From Mactromeris polynyma (lineage: Eukaryota; Mollusca; Bivalvia; Venerida; Mactridae), in assembly GCA_032209605.1 (NCBI GenBank), contig JASFXZ010000052.1, forward strand, positions 744,001 to 808,000: a DNA stretch of 64,000 nucleotides, given 5' to 3'. Under the pieces are notes generated by a model. The model searched no databases. It was not told the origin of the DNA and was given only the letters and a program-made list of their open reading frames with translations. This document shows, piece after piece, positions 49,401 through 59,856 of the stretch. Each line of letters begins with the position of its first letter. Position 1 is the first letter of the stretch. The position numbers were made by a program, and so were the translations under genes.

Positions 49401-52400
49401 ATATTACAAATACATTAGATGGTGATGTTTTAGGCTGTTTAATTTCAAGGAAAGACACCTCCCTAGAAGTGAGTGAGTATACACAGCTTGTTTAATTTCC
49501 AGGAATGACACCTCCCCTATACACAGCTTGTTTAATTTCAAGGAATGACACCTCCCCTATAGATAGCTTGTTTAATTTCAAGGAAAGACACCTCCCCTAT
49601 ACACAGCTTGTTTAATTTCAAGGAATGACACCTCCCCTATACACAGCTTGTTTAATTTCAAGGAATGACACCTCCCCTATAGATAGCTTGTTTAATTTCA
49701 AGGAAAGACACCTCCCCTATACACAGCTTGTTTAATTTCCAGGAATGACACCTCCCCTATACACAGCTTGTTTAATTTCAAGGAATGACACCTCCCCTAT
49801 AGATAGCTTGTTTAATTTCAAGGAAAGACACCTCCCCTATACACAGCTTGTTTAATTTCAAGGAATGACACCTCCCCTATAGATAGCTTGTTTAATTTCA
49901 AGGAAAGACACCTCCCCTATACACAGCTTGTTTAATTTCAAGGAATGACACCTCCCCTATAGATAGCTTGTTTAATTTCAAGGAAAGACACCTCCCCTAT
50001 ACACAGCTTGTTTAATTTCAAGGAATGACACCTCCCCTATAGATAGCTTGTTTAATTTCAAGGAAAGACACCTCCCCTATACACAGCTTGTTTAATTTCC
50101 AGGAATGACACCTCCCCTATACACAGCTTGTTTAATTTCAAGGAATGACACCTCCCCTATAGATAGCTTGTTTAATTTCAAGGAAAGACACCTCCCCTTT
50201 ACACAGCTTGTTTAATTTCAATGAATGACACCTCCCATATACACAGCTTGTTAATTTAAAGGAATGACACCTCCCCTATACACAGCTTGTTTATTTCAAG
50301 GAAAGACACCTCCCCTATACACAGCCACCTCCCCTATACACAGCTTGTTTAATTTCAAGGAATGACACCTCCCCTATACACAGCTTGTTTAATTTCAAGG
50401 AAAGACACCTCCCCTATACACAGCTTGTTTAATTTCAAGGAATGACACCTCCCCTATACACAGCTTGTTTAATTTCAAGGTATGACACCTCCCCTATACA
50501 CAGCTTGTTTAATTTCAAGGTATGACACTTCCCCTATACACAGCTTGTTTAATTTCAAGGTATGACACCTCCCCTATACACAGCTTGTTTAATTTCAAGG
50601 AATGACACCTCCACTATACACAGCTAAATTAAACTATGTGAAATGTTTCCTTGGTTGACCGTACTTGTTGCTTAATGATTTATTAAAACAAACTAGACAT
50701 CGCATGTAATTAAATCTACCTGTTTATAGAGCTTAAATTAGAATAAGTGGCTATTAGTTCCGAATCGGGGTTTGAAAACTTTTCTCCCTTTCATACCTTT
50801 TTTAATTTGTTTAGTTAGTGAATAATAAATCAGGAGATTTACACAATGGAAGATAAATATGGTAAAATTATTTCCCAAGAGAAATCTACAAAATCAATGC
50901 AATATAATGAGGCAGCAGTAATTGGCTCTTCAGTATGTGGCTGCAATATTAGCTCAATAGAATGAGCATTGCATTGAATATAAACTAATATCAATTATTG
51001 ACCAGCCAATTCTGTCAATGAGACAATTAACCTAACGAATGTTCAGCCAAGTAAAATGAGAAAATTCACAAAGAAGGAAGTTATACATTGCAATGTGACC
51101 TTGACTGTAACCTTGACATTGACCTTGACAAAAGAAAACACTCGCATATGTCTGACATACAGTTAATTTCTATATTGAACACTAACTTGTCTAGTTTCTT
51201 GGAAAATATACTGTTACAACTTGTGAGTAATACACTTCAACATTAGTGACCTTGACCTTAATAACAGAAAGAAACCAGCACAAATTTCTTTCCATATTTT
51301 GCATACTTTATGTCTGGAAATATGAGAGCAAACTAATGATAACTGACTGGAATCCCCAACAGGAAAGTTTGAATAACAGACACTCTGTAACCAAGCAACA
51401 GGTAATCGGATTAAAATAAAAACCTTAATGAAGCATTTTCCTATAATACTATGTTGAAAGTCACTCCAATACAACTGGATGTAACACAGCAGACACCACA
51501 ATCATATACACTATGAATATCTAGCAGCAATGACATTGAAGCCAAAGTATGACCTTGACCTTTGGGCTTATAACCTGGCTTTTGAAAGCTACACATTGGA
51601 CTCCACTCACTTTGAACAGCCCCAATTTATTTTAACACCGATACAACATTAAAACGTGCAGTTTAGTCTTTAAATGGTAAACATTTAGGCAAAGGAATTT
51701 GAGGACTGGTCCTCACAGAACTCGGGTTTTACTTGTATTTTATTTACAATTAATTCCTGCCAGACTTACCTGATAAGTTTTGGTATTGGATAATTTGCCC
51801 GCTTCAATGAGTAATATAATTGAATAATCTGAAATGAACCAAGAAAAATGTATCAACTTTAAATCTGTGACTAATAACATCAATTGTACAATAAAAAGGT
51901 GTAGAATAACTTTCCATGACTATTCTGAAACTGTACTGAAACATAAATATACTGGAACATAATTATACTCAAACATAACTGCACTCAAACATAATTATAC
52001 TAAAACATAATTATACTCAAACATAACTGCACTCAAACATAACTGTACTCAAACATAAATATACTGGAACATAACTGCACTCAAACATAACTGTACTCAA
52101 ACATAAATATACCGGAACATAACTGCACTCAAACATAATTAACTGCACTCGCAAATAACTACACTCTGAGACATTTCAATATGATTACACTGACAACTGT
52201 TCTGATGAAGAAACATTATAACTTGCACATAAATGACATTGGCATGCGATGTTTCAACATAAATTATCTTTAAGAAAGAGACTGATTACCCAGGAGACAT
52301 AAAGAATAATCCCAGACTCCTGGGAGACTTGTATTCTGACATAACCATACAGCAGATCATTATATAATTGTGACTTATTGAATCTACAGTAAAACTTCAC

Positions 52401-55400
52401 TCAACGACCACCTCAATATTTGAAGACCACCTCAATATTTGAAGACCACCTCAATATTTGAAGACCACCTCAATATTTGAAGACCACCTCAATATTTGAA
52501 GACCACCTCAATATTTGAAGACCACCTCAATTTGAAGAACACAATTTCCAAGCCCTGATTTGCACTATTTTTTGCTCTTTATTCAACCTCAATATTGTCC
52601 ACCTCAATAAGAAGACCAGTTTTCAAGGGTCCAAAGGGTGGTCTTATTATTGAGGTTTTATTGTACACAACATTGATTGCGCCCCTGGAATAGACGGTTT
52701 ATGCATTGAAATGTTTAAATGTACATGTGACTTGACATTGCCGTACTTGCACCTTTTGTTCAATAAATTATATGACACTGGTAAATTTCCACCCTCTTAG
52801 AGCGAAAGCATCATTGTGCCTATTCATAAAATTTAAGGCCCAAAAGATTACCGTAATAACTTTAGAGCTGTATCGCTGATCTGTAGTATTTGCAAAAATA
52901 TTTGTGAATATATTGAACAAACGCTTAACTGACTGGTATGATGAACACAATATAATAGACGAGTCGCAGGCTGGTTTTAGGCGCCAGTACTCTACAATTG
53001 ACAATATCTTCAATTTGCAAGCTGTCATACAAAAGTATCTTTGCAAAAGATGGGGTAGACTATACATGTTTTATATAGACTTTTTCAAGGCCTTTGATTC
53101 ATGTGTTCACCAGAATCTATGGAACTGTCTTGTGAGAAAGGGTATTAGTGAACATAGCTAATTCCTTGCAATATTCAAAAGCATGTACATGAACATGAAA
53201 TCATGTGTTAAGGTCAAAAATGGTCTCACACGTTTCTTCACTTGTTCAATTGGAACAAAACAAGGCTGTATCAGCTCTCTGATGATCTTTTCTATATTCG
53301 TCAATGACTTAGTTCAATTTTTAAGACCCTCGGGTACCCCAGGTGTTCAAATTACTACAGATATTGAAGATGTGCATGCATTGCTTTTCGCAGACGATGT
53401 GGCAAGTGTCGCAGATACAAAGGCAAATCTGCAGAAACAGACTGACTCTATTGAACAGTTTTGTACAGTTAGTGGTATGCAACTAAACATTGACAAATCA
53501 AAGATTATGGTGTTTCGAAATGGTGGTCCACTCAGAGCTTATGAACAGTGGAAATATGCATCCGAGCCGATTGAGATTGTGTCTTTCTATAAATATTTGG
53601 GATCATTTTTTACACCAAACCTATCATGGTCCTAAACTCAAGAGAAACTTAAAAAATGCCTTCAAGCATCGAAAGCAGTGGCAAACATATTCAAATTCCA
53701 AATACAGTTTGGATATTTCAAGCACGCAGACGCACGGTTGTTCGATTCTATAGTGCAACCTATTTAATCATACTCTTCTGATATATGGGGCTACAAGTAT
53801 TGCGAAAGCATTGAACGGGTACATGTCAAGTTCTGTAAACGTATTGCCTGCCTGAATGCAAACGTTTCCAATAAGATGGCACTGAGTGAATGCAGCAGAC
53901 GTCCTCTTAATGTGATATATATGACACGATGTGTGAAATATTGGATTCAATTGACTCGGTTACAACCGCACAGATATCCAAGACAGTGCTATATAATGCT
54001 TAGATCGCTTGATGATGCTGGAAAAACAACATGGTCTAGTCGTGTAAAGCAGTTGCTGTTTGAACATGGTTTTGGCTATGCGTGGTTGGCTAACGGGGTT
54101 GGCAACATAAAGTCGTTCCTCTTGATGTTTAAATCCAGACTGAAAGACTGTTCATGTCAATATTTACAAGAATTCATAAATAGTTCTTCAAAGACCATTC
54201 ACTATAGACAGTTTAAAACAGTGTTAAATCCTGAAAGGACTTACCTTATATGCTGAAAAGGGCATTTTCAAATGTTCGTTGCTCAAGCCATGACTTGCTT
54301 ATTGAGAAAGGAAGACACACGAATATAGATAGAGAGTTTAGATTTTGTCCATTTTGCTTAAAACAGAATATTTATACTATAGAAGATTAACTTCACACTC
54401 TATTGGTATGCCCACTGTATGATAAGTTAAGGGCTGAGTATTTGCGTGAACTGTGTGCTGATAATATTATATGTCCACAATTATTTTATCGAATAAAGTC
54501 AGATTATAACAACAAGTCATGTTTTGACATTTCCAAGTTTATTGTGAAGGCATTCACCAAAAGAAAAGACTATATTGATAATCCCTGACTTGATATGTGT
54601 TTATCTATGTTTTAAATATTTGCATTCTTTGTAAAATAGGCATAACTTTATATGATAATTGGACTTGCAATAATTGTGCATGATGTTCATATGCTTGCTT
54701 TATTTATGATTAGATCTCTATTTACAAACATAACTTCTATTATACACCCAAAAAACTATGCTATGTCATTTGTATTTTGGGCTGGAGGCCTTGTATTACA
54801 ATAACATTTATGTCATGTTATGTTATATGACTGTAAAACATGTTTACAACATATATTAACCATTTGCTGAATGGGTAACTTACCAGTATTATAGTGCCTA
54901 GAAATTAAGGGGTTTTGAAGTTGGCATTTCAACCTTGCCTAATAGGCAGGCTTCGAACCGAGGACCTACAGATGTCCTACCTCTCTCCTTCCCCTAAGTG
55001 CACATTAAGTTCAAAGTGATGTTAAACTACAAGCTATATCTCAAAACATGTTCACATTTTGTTGCATAATCAAATCAAATTATTATTGAAAAGCTGAAAA
55101 TTTCACAAATAAAACATTTGCAAAGTAATGTGCAGGGGATGAAACAGCTAGTAAATTCATTGGAATTCTCTCACTTTAATGTTCAATAACAACATAAATG
55201 TCATGTTAAACAAATCATCTAGCCAATTATGTGAATTTGTAGTACCACTCTCAGATAAAGGCATGTCAAAATATATGAGTGTTTTAGGATCAATGGCGCT
55301 TTGATACACAGGAGTTCTCTCCCTTTATCTCTTATAGCATTCTCTCCCGTTATCCCTTCTCAAGTATATGTATATATAGCACAGTAAAACCTCAATAATA

Positions 55401-56979
55401 AGACCACCCTTGGGACCCTTGAAAACTGGTCTTCTTATTGAGGAGGTTTTAATATTGATGCTGACTAAAGAGTAAAACAGTATAGACTTGCAAAATGCAC
55501 TCTAAATTTTGAAGTGGTCTTACTATTGAGGTGGTCTTATTATTGAGGTGGTCTTATTATTGAGGTGGTCTTTAAGTGAGGTTTCACTGTATATACACTA
55601 TAGAAGGGTTAAAGACCTCACTTAAAGACCACTTTGATAATAACCTGATCTTTAAGTGAGGTTTTACTGTATGCTGGTGGTGCACACTGGCTTGTATCTC
55701 CCAAAAATATAATTTATAAAAAGAATTTTTATTCTCCCTACCTCCCGTTACCCCAACCTGACCTTTACTGAAATGCGTTACGAAGAGGGAAACAAAAATA
55801 TTTTAAGGTCAGCCTAAATTCTTCTACAAGCGTTTTAATGACAACACTCCTGGCAAAATAATCCCAATCTGCCTAAGCTGACTATCTTCACAAATCATTC
55901 TATCTTATTATACAGATCCGGTTATCGTCAATATGCATAAAGGAGCAGCTTAATTCCAAACAATGCAGTGCAGTGAATGGAAATGAGGCGGACCTCGAGG
56001 ACAAATTCTTCACATAAAGTAATGCCTTCCAATATTGCAATCAATAAATAGATTCCTCTGAGAAATTTCCCAGATGTTTTCAACTGTTTGCATAAACATT
56101 CCACAAGTTATCAACTTGAGATTTTAATTTGAAACACAAGAAATTGTAAATAGGTTTGGCTTTATTTTCACAAGCAAATTAGTATCGTTCATTATCGGAG
56201 GATTAATTCTGAAAAAAATTGACAAATGGTAAAAATTCTCTGGTGAATGGAACTTTTAAAAATTCAAGAGAGAATCTTTCCAGAGTGGTCGTGTTTTATT
56301 GAATTTATTAATGAGTCGTTCAATTTGATACAATGTGAGGCTTTGTTGAAAGATGTATACATTTGATTAAAAAATAAATGTTAAAAAGTGTGAAATGTTT
56401 TGACATTCAGTAGTTGACGTCATCAAAACGTCATCATGACATCAACATAAGATGACGCTACTGCATGGCATCAAAGGATAGCTTTTAAATATTGTTTAGT
56501 GGCAATAATAATGTAAACATGTTTATAGCATGATATTTTTGTTACAAGCATATAGTGTTATATGTCTTTGCCACAAACATACTTAAATAAAAAATTATTA
56601 TGCTGTTGCTGCAAATACATAAACAATAGGATGATGTTTATACCAAAAGAAAATTCCGACCAACCATCTCTAAATGCTATGGGTTGTAAGTTAAAAAAAA
56701 CATGTCTGTAAGGGTAGTCTTACTAAATAATAATCCCATGAATTTTTAGCCAATACAGAAAACAATCACTTTAAGGCCACTTCAAAATTAAAACCCCTAC
56801 ATTAATAAGACCATAAATATTTTCACGGACCAACTATCTTAAGAATCAACGGTGGTCTTATTACCGAGGTGTCACTGTATGTGTTAAGTGAGATAAATAC
56901 CAACCTGTTACCATAGCCACCAATATCAGCAGTATAATACCTAGGCCAAAACCAGCTTGTTTCATAGCAAACGGAATCC
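34425..56979 (-). CDS. SLC38A11: SLC38A11-type sodium-coupled amino acid transporter (11 exons, 5' end missing)
   Basis: Exons in transcription order (minus strand): 56979-56905, 51828-51770, 43353-43278, 42608-42540, 40397-40291, 39614-39535, 38311-38241, 37407-37246, 36422-36310, 35468-35331, 34700-34425. Every junction is GT-AG and keeps frame, giving 407 residues to TAA. Recognisable phrases: IPFAMKQAGFGLGIILLI, FIYPFIAMISYNVIIGDT, LPLSMYRNITKLSK, MAFAYMCHHNTFLIHASLE, IGYASFTGWTQGDLLENYC, LTYPIECFVTREV, DCLGIVLELNGV and the Cys-rich tail CSHGKDMEYCFKEN. These match vertebrate SLC38A11 through its length. The family is a set of multi-helix membrane proteins coupling amino acid uptake to sodium; the substrate is unknown. 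The first visible exon needs a preceding exon ending on one codon base, which should carry the Gly-Ser-Gly helix; I did not find it up to 64000. Confidence 0.92.
34734..34913. mobile_element. Short inverted-repeat element, family B
   Basis: Termini ACAGCAAAACCTCTCTTAAA and TTGAGATTTTACTGT, with GACCACTTCAAAATTAAGAC and TTCAAGTCCATTTTCACTGT inside. It lies 34 bp from the terminal SLC38A11 exon, in the last intron. Confidence 0.65.
35209..35290. repeat. Partial, internally repeated family A element
   Basis: Three near-identical tandem pieces of GGATAAAGGGAGAGAACTCT followed by GAACTTGTGACAAGTTACCT. Only the right arm of the foldback element is present, apparently triplicated. It ends about 40 bp from an SLC38A11 exon. 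Confidence 0.5.
35590..35940. repeat. Dimeric interspersed repeat
   Basis: Two diverged units: AACATTTGTGCCAAGTTATT TCAAAAATTTTTAAGGGGTT and GAACATTTGTGGCAGGTAAT TTCAAAATC, each joined to GACCTCTAAG-type text. The end reads CTCCCTCCATTATATGGGCG. I recall similar repeats in molluscs; no coding potential. Confidence 0.45.
36690..36895 (+). repeat. tRNA-derived SINE
   Basis: Head GAGGTCTAGGGGTTGACCTT with CTGATCCACAGG and GTGAGTTTGAATCCC, then GGGCACTGGTTTGTAACCCT and the tail GTCGAAAAAACTTGTTTTAA. Same family as the copy at 26572, lying in an SLC38A11 intron in antisense orientation. Confidence 0.6.
37000..37177. mobile_element. Short inverted-repeat element, family C
   Basis: Termini ACAGTCGGACCTCGTTTATT and GAACGAGGTCCGACTGT, the best-preserved pair of this family here. 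The interior phrase CACGTCAAATTGAAATGGGC is shared with the copy at 59505. It ends about 70 bp from the SLC38A11 exon at 37246. Confidence 0.7.
39161..39464. repeat. 25-bp minisatellite, 12 copies
   Basis: Unit of 25 bp containing CACCAGGCACTCCATCGCTC and TCAAC. Substitutions at CCATCG / CACTAC / TGCCGC / CCCCCG mark sub-types. The array ends about 70 bp from the 5' splice site of the SLC38A11 exon 39614-39535, within the intron. Confidence 0.9.
39713..39915. mobile_element. Short inverted-repeat element, family B
   Basis: Termini TACATTAAAACCTCAATAAT and AAGGTTTTACTGTA. The interior includes ATTTTGAGATGGTCTTAATT, repeated once in tandem. It lies about 100 bp upstream (in gene direction) of an SLC38A11 exon. 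Confidence 0.65.
42265..42425 (-). repeat. tRNA-derived SINE, minus orientation
   Basis: Read on the minus strand: CAGTGGTTTAGAGGTAAAGG, CTTGACCCCTGATCCAAAGG and GTTGTAAGTTCAAATCCC (B box), followed by ATTTGGGGTAGTTAAACTGC and GCGAGTACTGGTTACTG. It is in the sense orientation of the SLC38A11 transcript. Confidence 0.6.
43732..44000. repeat. Left subterminal array of the 5.0 kb element
   Basis: Interleaved words GCAGCAAATTTGCTGCAACT, GCAAGAAGTTCGCAGGACTT, GTTCGCGGCTAGC and GTTGCAAGAAGTTTGCGG. Many are self-complementary, so hairpins are possible. Short open frames through the array (for instance 43801-44043) reflect repetition, not a gene. Confidence 0.7.
45086..45193 (+). other. Exon-like segment inside the 5.0 kb element
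   Basis: Flanked by TTGTTGCAG and GTAAGT, exactly 108 bp with one frame open throughout (begins LRGGYYGSSEHTSGLM, ends KPFMGNKKF). A second segment at 46633-46677, after TTGTTACAG, continues in phase as RSAYAVEVLKMDKS and stop. A third possible donor (GTAAT) ends a GC-rich piece at 44455. This looks like remains of a spliced gene, either the element's own or captured. The protein is not recognised. Confidence 0.3.
45690..46530. repeat. Irregular ~31-bp minisatellite
   Basis: Roughly 27 diverged copies of CACTCTCACTGTCTCCCTAC followed by CTGTCACACCC, with many indels, ending in an (ACTC)n run near 46508-46535. It occupies the putative intron between the two exon-like segments in the 5.0 kb element. 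Confidence 0.85.
47830..48110. repeat. Interspersed repeat fragment
   Basis: Starts GCTCACGAGAGCTAAAGTCG and continues with GATCGCCCTGTGTCCGTCAT and AACTTCTCCTAAACCTCTTG. I recall such a repeat from mollusc genomes but cannot name it. It lies inside the 5.0 kb element, near its right end. Confidence 0.35.
48340..48692. repeat. Right subterminal array of the 5.0 kb element
   Basis: GCGGTAACTTCGCAGGAAGT units at 48356-48450, then ATTTGCAGCAAACCTCATTT GC and GTTTGCTGCAAATTTGCTGC palindromes to 48692. The words are those of the left array, in mirrored order. Confidence 0.7.
49434..50625. repeat. 40-bp satellite array, about 29 copies, with sub-type pattern
   Basis: Unit of 40 bp: ACACAGCTTGTTTAATTTCA then AGGAATGACACCTCCCCTAT. 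Two sub-types alternate, ACACAGC...GGAATG and AGATAGC...GGAAAG, in 80- and 120-bp higher-order patterns over the first two thirds. The last third is mostly one sub-type plus a GGTATG variant. It lies in an SLC38A11 intron, 1.1 kb from exon 51828-51770. Confidence 0.95.
51931..52160. repeat. ~16-bp minisatellite
   Basis: Units alternate AAACATAACTGCACTC, AAACATAATTATACTC and AAACATAAATATACTGG. About 14 copies, 100 bp upstream (in gene direction) of the SLC38A11 exon 51828-51770. Confidence 0.8.
52386..52665. mobile_element. Family B element with an internal 19-bp tandem expansion
   Basis: Termini ACAGTAAAACTTCACTCAAC and TTATTGAGGTTTTATTGT. Near the left end the phrase GAAGACCACCTCAATATTT is repeated about seven times (52406-52530), where other copies have it once. 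The rest follows the family pattern. Confidence 0.7.
52670..54840 (+). pseudogene. 5'-truncated, inactivated non-LTR retrotransposon (reverse transcriptase)
   Basis: Reverse transcriptase motifs in order: APGIDGLCIEMFK near 52680, IIDESQAGFRRQYSTID near 52955, FYIDFFKAFDS (first Asp box) near 53075, GTKQGC near 53255, HALLFADDVASVADT (catalytic box, F replacing the common Y) near 53380, NIDKSKIMVFRNGG and YKYLGSFFT near 53595. A C-terminal zinc-finger-like CPFC...H...CPLYDKLR lies near 54340-54420 and the frame ends at 54588. TAG, TAA and frame changes (52797, 52834, 53159, 53634, near 53760) disrupt it. The 3' part holds GGGCTGGAGGCCTTGTATTA, a common LINE tail phrase. No endonuclease is present: it starts right after the family B element. 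Clade not assigned. Confidence 0.85.
54930..54995 (-). repeat. tRNA-like SINE head fragment, minus orientation
   Basis: On the minus strand AGGTAGGACATCTGTAGGTC CTCGGTTCGAAGCCTGCC resembles the tRNA-like head of the SINEs here, with a good B box (GGTTCGAAGCC). The rest of the SINE is not obvious. Confidence 0.35.
55316..55614. mobile_element. Family A foldback element split by a family B insertion
   Basis: The left arm ACACAGGAGTTCTCTCCCTT to TATATGTATATATAGC (55316-55381) and a right-arm remnant ATATACACTATAGAAGGGTT (55591-55610) are separated by a complete family B element at 55382-55591 (ACAGTAAAACCTCAATAATA to GTGAGGTTTCACTGT). A solo family B end follows at 55613-55671. The nesting dates B after A at this place. 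Confidence 0.7.
56763..56880. mobile_element. Diverged family B element
   Basis: The phrases AATAAGACCATAAATATTTT, GGTGGTCTTATTACCGAGG and TGTCACTGTA fit the family; the left end is worn. It ends 25 bp from the SLC38A11 exon at 56905. Confidence 0.5.
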
Positions 56980-57288
56980 CTGAAAATAAACAAATGAAAC
57001 ATGTAACTAAAAAATATAGGATGTTTAGAAGCGCAAAGCCATGATAATAGTGAAAAAATATGCAGCTCCCTGGGTTTTTGTGTGATTCCAACCAATAGTT
57101 GCTGAAAGGGAGACCAGAAAAGAATGCACATGCAGGAATAACAAAGGGCCATAACTCTGTAAGAAAGATCAAATAAATAATAAGGTTAAAATATGCACAT
57201 CTCATCATGATAGCGTTCTCATAAATCAGTGATCCAACAGAATTCTTAGCTGAACAAATATGAACAGTTAGACCTCGGAGTGTTGGTA

Positions 57289-57418
57289 CACAGGTGATTG
57301 TCACAAGTTCTTTCCCTTTATCTCTCCTAGAGTTATCCTCTTTATCCATTCTATAGTATATGTATTTACATTCACTATAGAAGGGATAAATGTATAGAAC
57401 TTGTGACAATCTCCTGTG
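57289..57418. mobile_element. Foldback element, family A
   Basis: Left arm CACAGGTGATTGTCACAAGT with TCTTTCCCTTTATCTCTCC; right arm TATAGAAGGGATAAATGTAT AGAACTTGTGACAATCTCCTGTG. One of the more complete palindromes of the family. Confidence 0.65.
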
Positions 57419-58159
57419 CTCTAGCTAGCTGGTATGACAGAATGAATCATGAACTTCTGAAGAGTTTTAATGAGTGAATGTCACCCAGTGACCACTGATA
57501 GAAATAGTGCTGACAAAACGTAGTGCAGAAGGTCCGATTGTTGCGAGAAAGTTTAAGCTGCGACAATACGCTTCCCCTTTGCAAGCATAAAAAATGATTC
57601 AGACACATATTTCAATCCAATCTGACAGATCTCTACCATAGCCATCACTTCCCGAGTGTTGTAGCTATACAGAATATCAATTGAAGGATTGTCTAGGAGG
57701 TCTCGCAAATTGAATGACAAATGGTGTTAAATTCTGTCACATTGTATTAAGTAACAGTTATTTTCAAGGATTATTTAATACAATGATTCTATTTAGAACC
57801 TTGACCAATGCCAGACAGACAAATGCTTCCTAAATAAGATTAATAGTCTCAGCCAGACAGGAATGAATCAAATCAGACAAGATTTTGTAAGATAAAATCA
57901 TTGAGGAACACTCACTCAAAGATTCTTAACTTTAGAATTAATCAGATATCAAAATTTTGTTGATGGTATATACGTCTTTAAACACCAGTGGAAGACGGTA
58001 CAGGTAGGGCTTCAGGTACAAGTATTGGATGCTCAATGCAGAGGTTTAGGGTTTGAACCTTGCAAACATCACAATCACACCTCCTGAAAGGACACCAGCA
58101 TTGAGCTTTCTCATGAAGATGATCAGAGAGAATCAAATAAGCAATTAATGATTTCTGAC

Positions 58160-58335
58160 TTAAAGTAGTCGAGGGGGTAGAGTGCACCCAACTCCTGATC
58201 TGAAGGTTGCGGGTTCCAACCTTGCCTTCTGTGAGATTGCTTCATCCAAATTTTCACAATCCCTTAATTAGGCACGAGTGACCGTTCAGTAACCCAGAAA
58301 GAAGTCATGATGAATGACTGATACACAGGAGATAT
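58160..58335 (+). repeat. tRNA-derived SINE, followed by a family A remnant
   Basis: Head AGTCGAGGGGGTAGAGTGCA with ACTCCTGATCTGAAGG and GTTGCGGGTTCCAACC (B box); then GGCACGAGTGACCGTTCAGT AACCCAG. A partial foldback element (ACACAGGAGATATGTATATA to AACTTGTGACAATCAC) follows at 58322-58382. Confidence 0.55.
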
Positions 58336-58792
58336 GTATATATACAAGAGATATAGAAGGGGAGATAACTTGTGACAATCACAGTGTAGATTGATATATG
58401 TTGCCATAATTGATGGCAGATAAATATTTTTAAAACCTTATTTCAACTAAAGATTTTTTACTGTTTTTATGATAACTGCACAGAGATATATAGTAGAAAC
58501 TAAGCATCCAAGCAGAACAAGAGGAAGTTTGTCAATACAAAAAATGACAACGCCTATACATACACATCAATGCTTAAATATTAAAAATTGTTAGTAAATT
58601 GTCAAACAGGAGCAGGAAACGGCATCCTGTAATCAATAATTCATTTAAAGTCAATACTGTTTCCAAGCTTAAAACAGCAAAACAGAAATTATCAGGGACA
58701 CATCTTTTTTTGTTCAGTAAACATGAATGATATTTAAATAATGTATGAAATAATTGCCTTGTTGCCCTTGCTAAAGGCTGTGGTAATGATCA

Positions 58793-59140
58793 GCCCAAGC
58801 AAATAGCTCAGCAGGTAGAGCATTCAATTGCCAATTGTATGAGCATGCAAATGCTTTCGTGTAAACATGCAACTCCTATCCCCTGAGCATGAAATCCTAA
58901 TCCCTGAGCACGAAACACATTCCCATGAGCATGCAAACCCTTTCCTTTGAGCATGCGATACAATGACACTACAAAAGCCTGTGCATGCTCATGCGAAAGC
59001 ATTTGCGTGCTCACATCTCACCTCCATACCACAGTACATAAATCATGTTTTCAGTGACAATTTGACAAAAAACTAATACAACTAAGGTCATTTTCCTCTA
59101 TGTCAGTTGTCTATTGCTTGGAGAATTGCTCGGTATTGGT
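58793..59140 (+). repeat. Second-type SINE interrupted by an inverted-repeat insertion
   Basis: The head AGCAAATAGCTCAGCAGGTA GAGCATTCAATTGCCAATT breaks off at about 58839 and resumes near 59036 with GTTTTCAGTGACAATTTGAC and AAGGTCATTTTCCTCTATGT, the order seen at 26830. Between them lies a 175-bp inverted repeat (58840-59014) whose ends are GAGCATGCAAATGCTTTCG and its complement, with further GAGCATG words inside. Confidence 0.55.
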
Positions 59141-59504
59141 GGGTTTCCAGATACGTAAAAAAAAATCGCCATACGTATTTGAAATAATGGCGAAAAACAG
59201 CATGAAACACATTGCACATGCATCCAGTCACATAGATCTGCAAGAAGGATTGGCAATCATGTAATTGATCAGCTATCAAATATTATTAATGTTTAATCAA
59301 TTATTCTCAATTTTTCACTTGTCTCATTAACTATAAACCAAACAAGCAATTTATTTGTCTAAAATGTGGATGTATCTGATATGATCGACATTTTACTTGC
59401 GACTAGGGAATGGGGGGGAGACATGGGGGAAAAATAAGGCAGGAAGTTAGAATCCATCATAATTATGAGTACAAGAAGGTCATACAATGATTAATTCATA
59501 CAGT

Positions 59505-59685
59505 TCACGACCTCGTTCATTCGAATTCATTGGGTTTGAAATTTTATTACGTATAATATGTTGTTTCGAATTGCCCATTTCAATTTGACATGCCGAAGAA
59601 GATACATTGGGACCTGATATTTATTTCAGATGATACACTGAGTATTTGGACACAAGGTCCTCTAATAAACGAGGTCCAACTGTAT
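59505..59685. mobile_element. Short inverted-repeat element, family C
   Basis: Inverse orientation relative to the other copies: ACGACCTCGTTCATTCGAAT at the left, GGTCCTCTAATAAACGAGGT CC at the right. The interior carries GAATTGCCCATTTCAATTTG ACATGCC. Confidence 0.6.
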
Positions 59686-59792
59686 ATGTATTATAAACTT
59701 GGCAATAAAACTATGAAAAAGACCAAAGAGACAGATGAAAGCCACTGCTTTATTTTGCCATTGATTAACTCAATACACTTGCTGGTACTTAC

Positions 59793-59856
59793 GGGATATA
59801 AAAGCTAGTACATTTGTAATTACAGCTGGGAAAATGTCATTGGACCAATTACTGTA
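59793..59856 (-). other. Weak candidate exon
   Basis: On the minus strand CTCTTCAG precedes a 64-bp segment followed by GTAAGTACC. One frame is open (YSNWSNDIFPAVITNVLAFI and a carried base) and its phase would fit the SLC38A11 exon at 56979. The peptide does not resemble the expected helix, so this is probably coincidence or an optional exon. Confidence 0.15.

Noticed and set aside
49434..50625. Regular repeats suggesting a CRISPR array
   Set aside because: Units are contiguous 40-bp copies with no variable spacers, in an animal intron.
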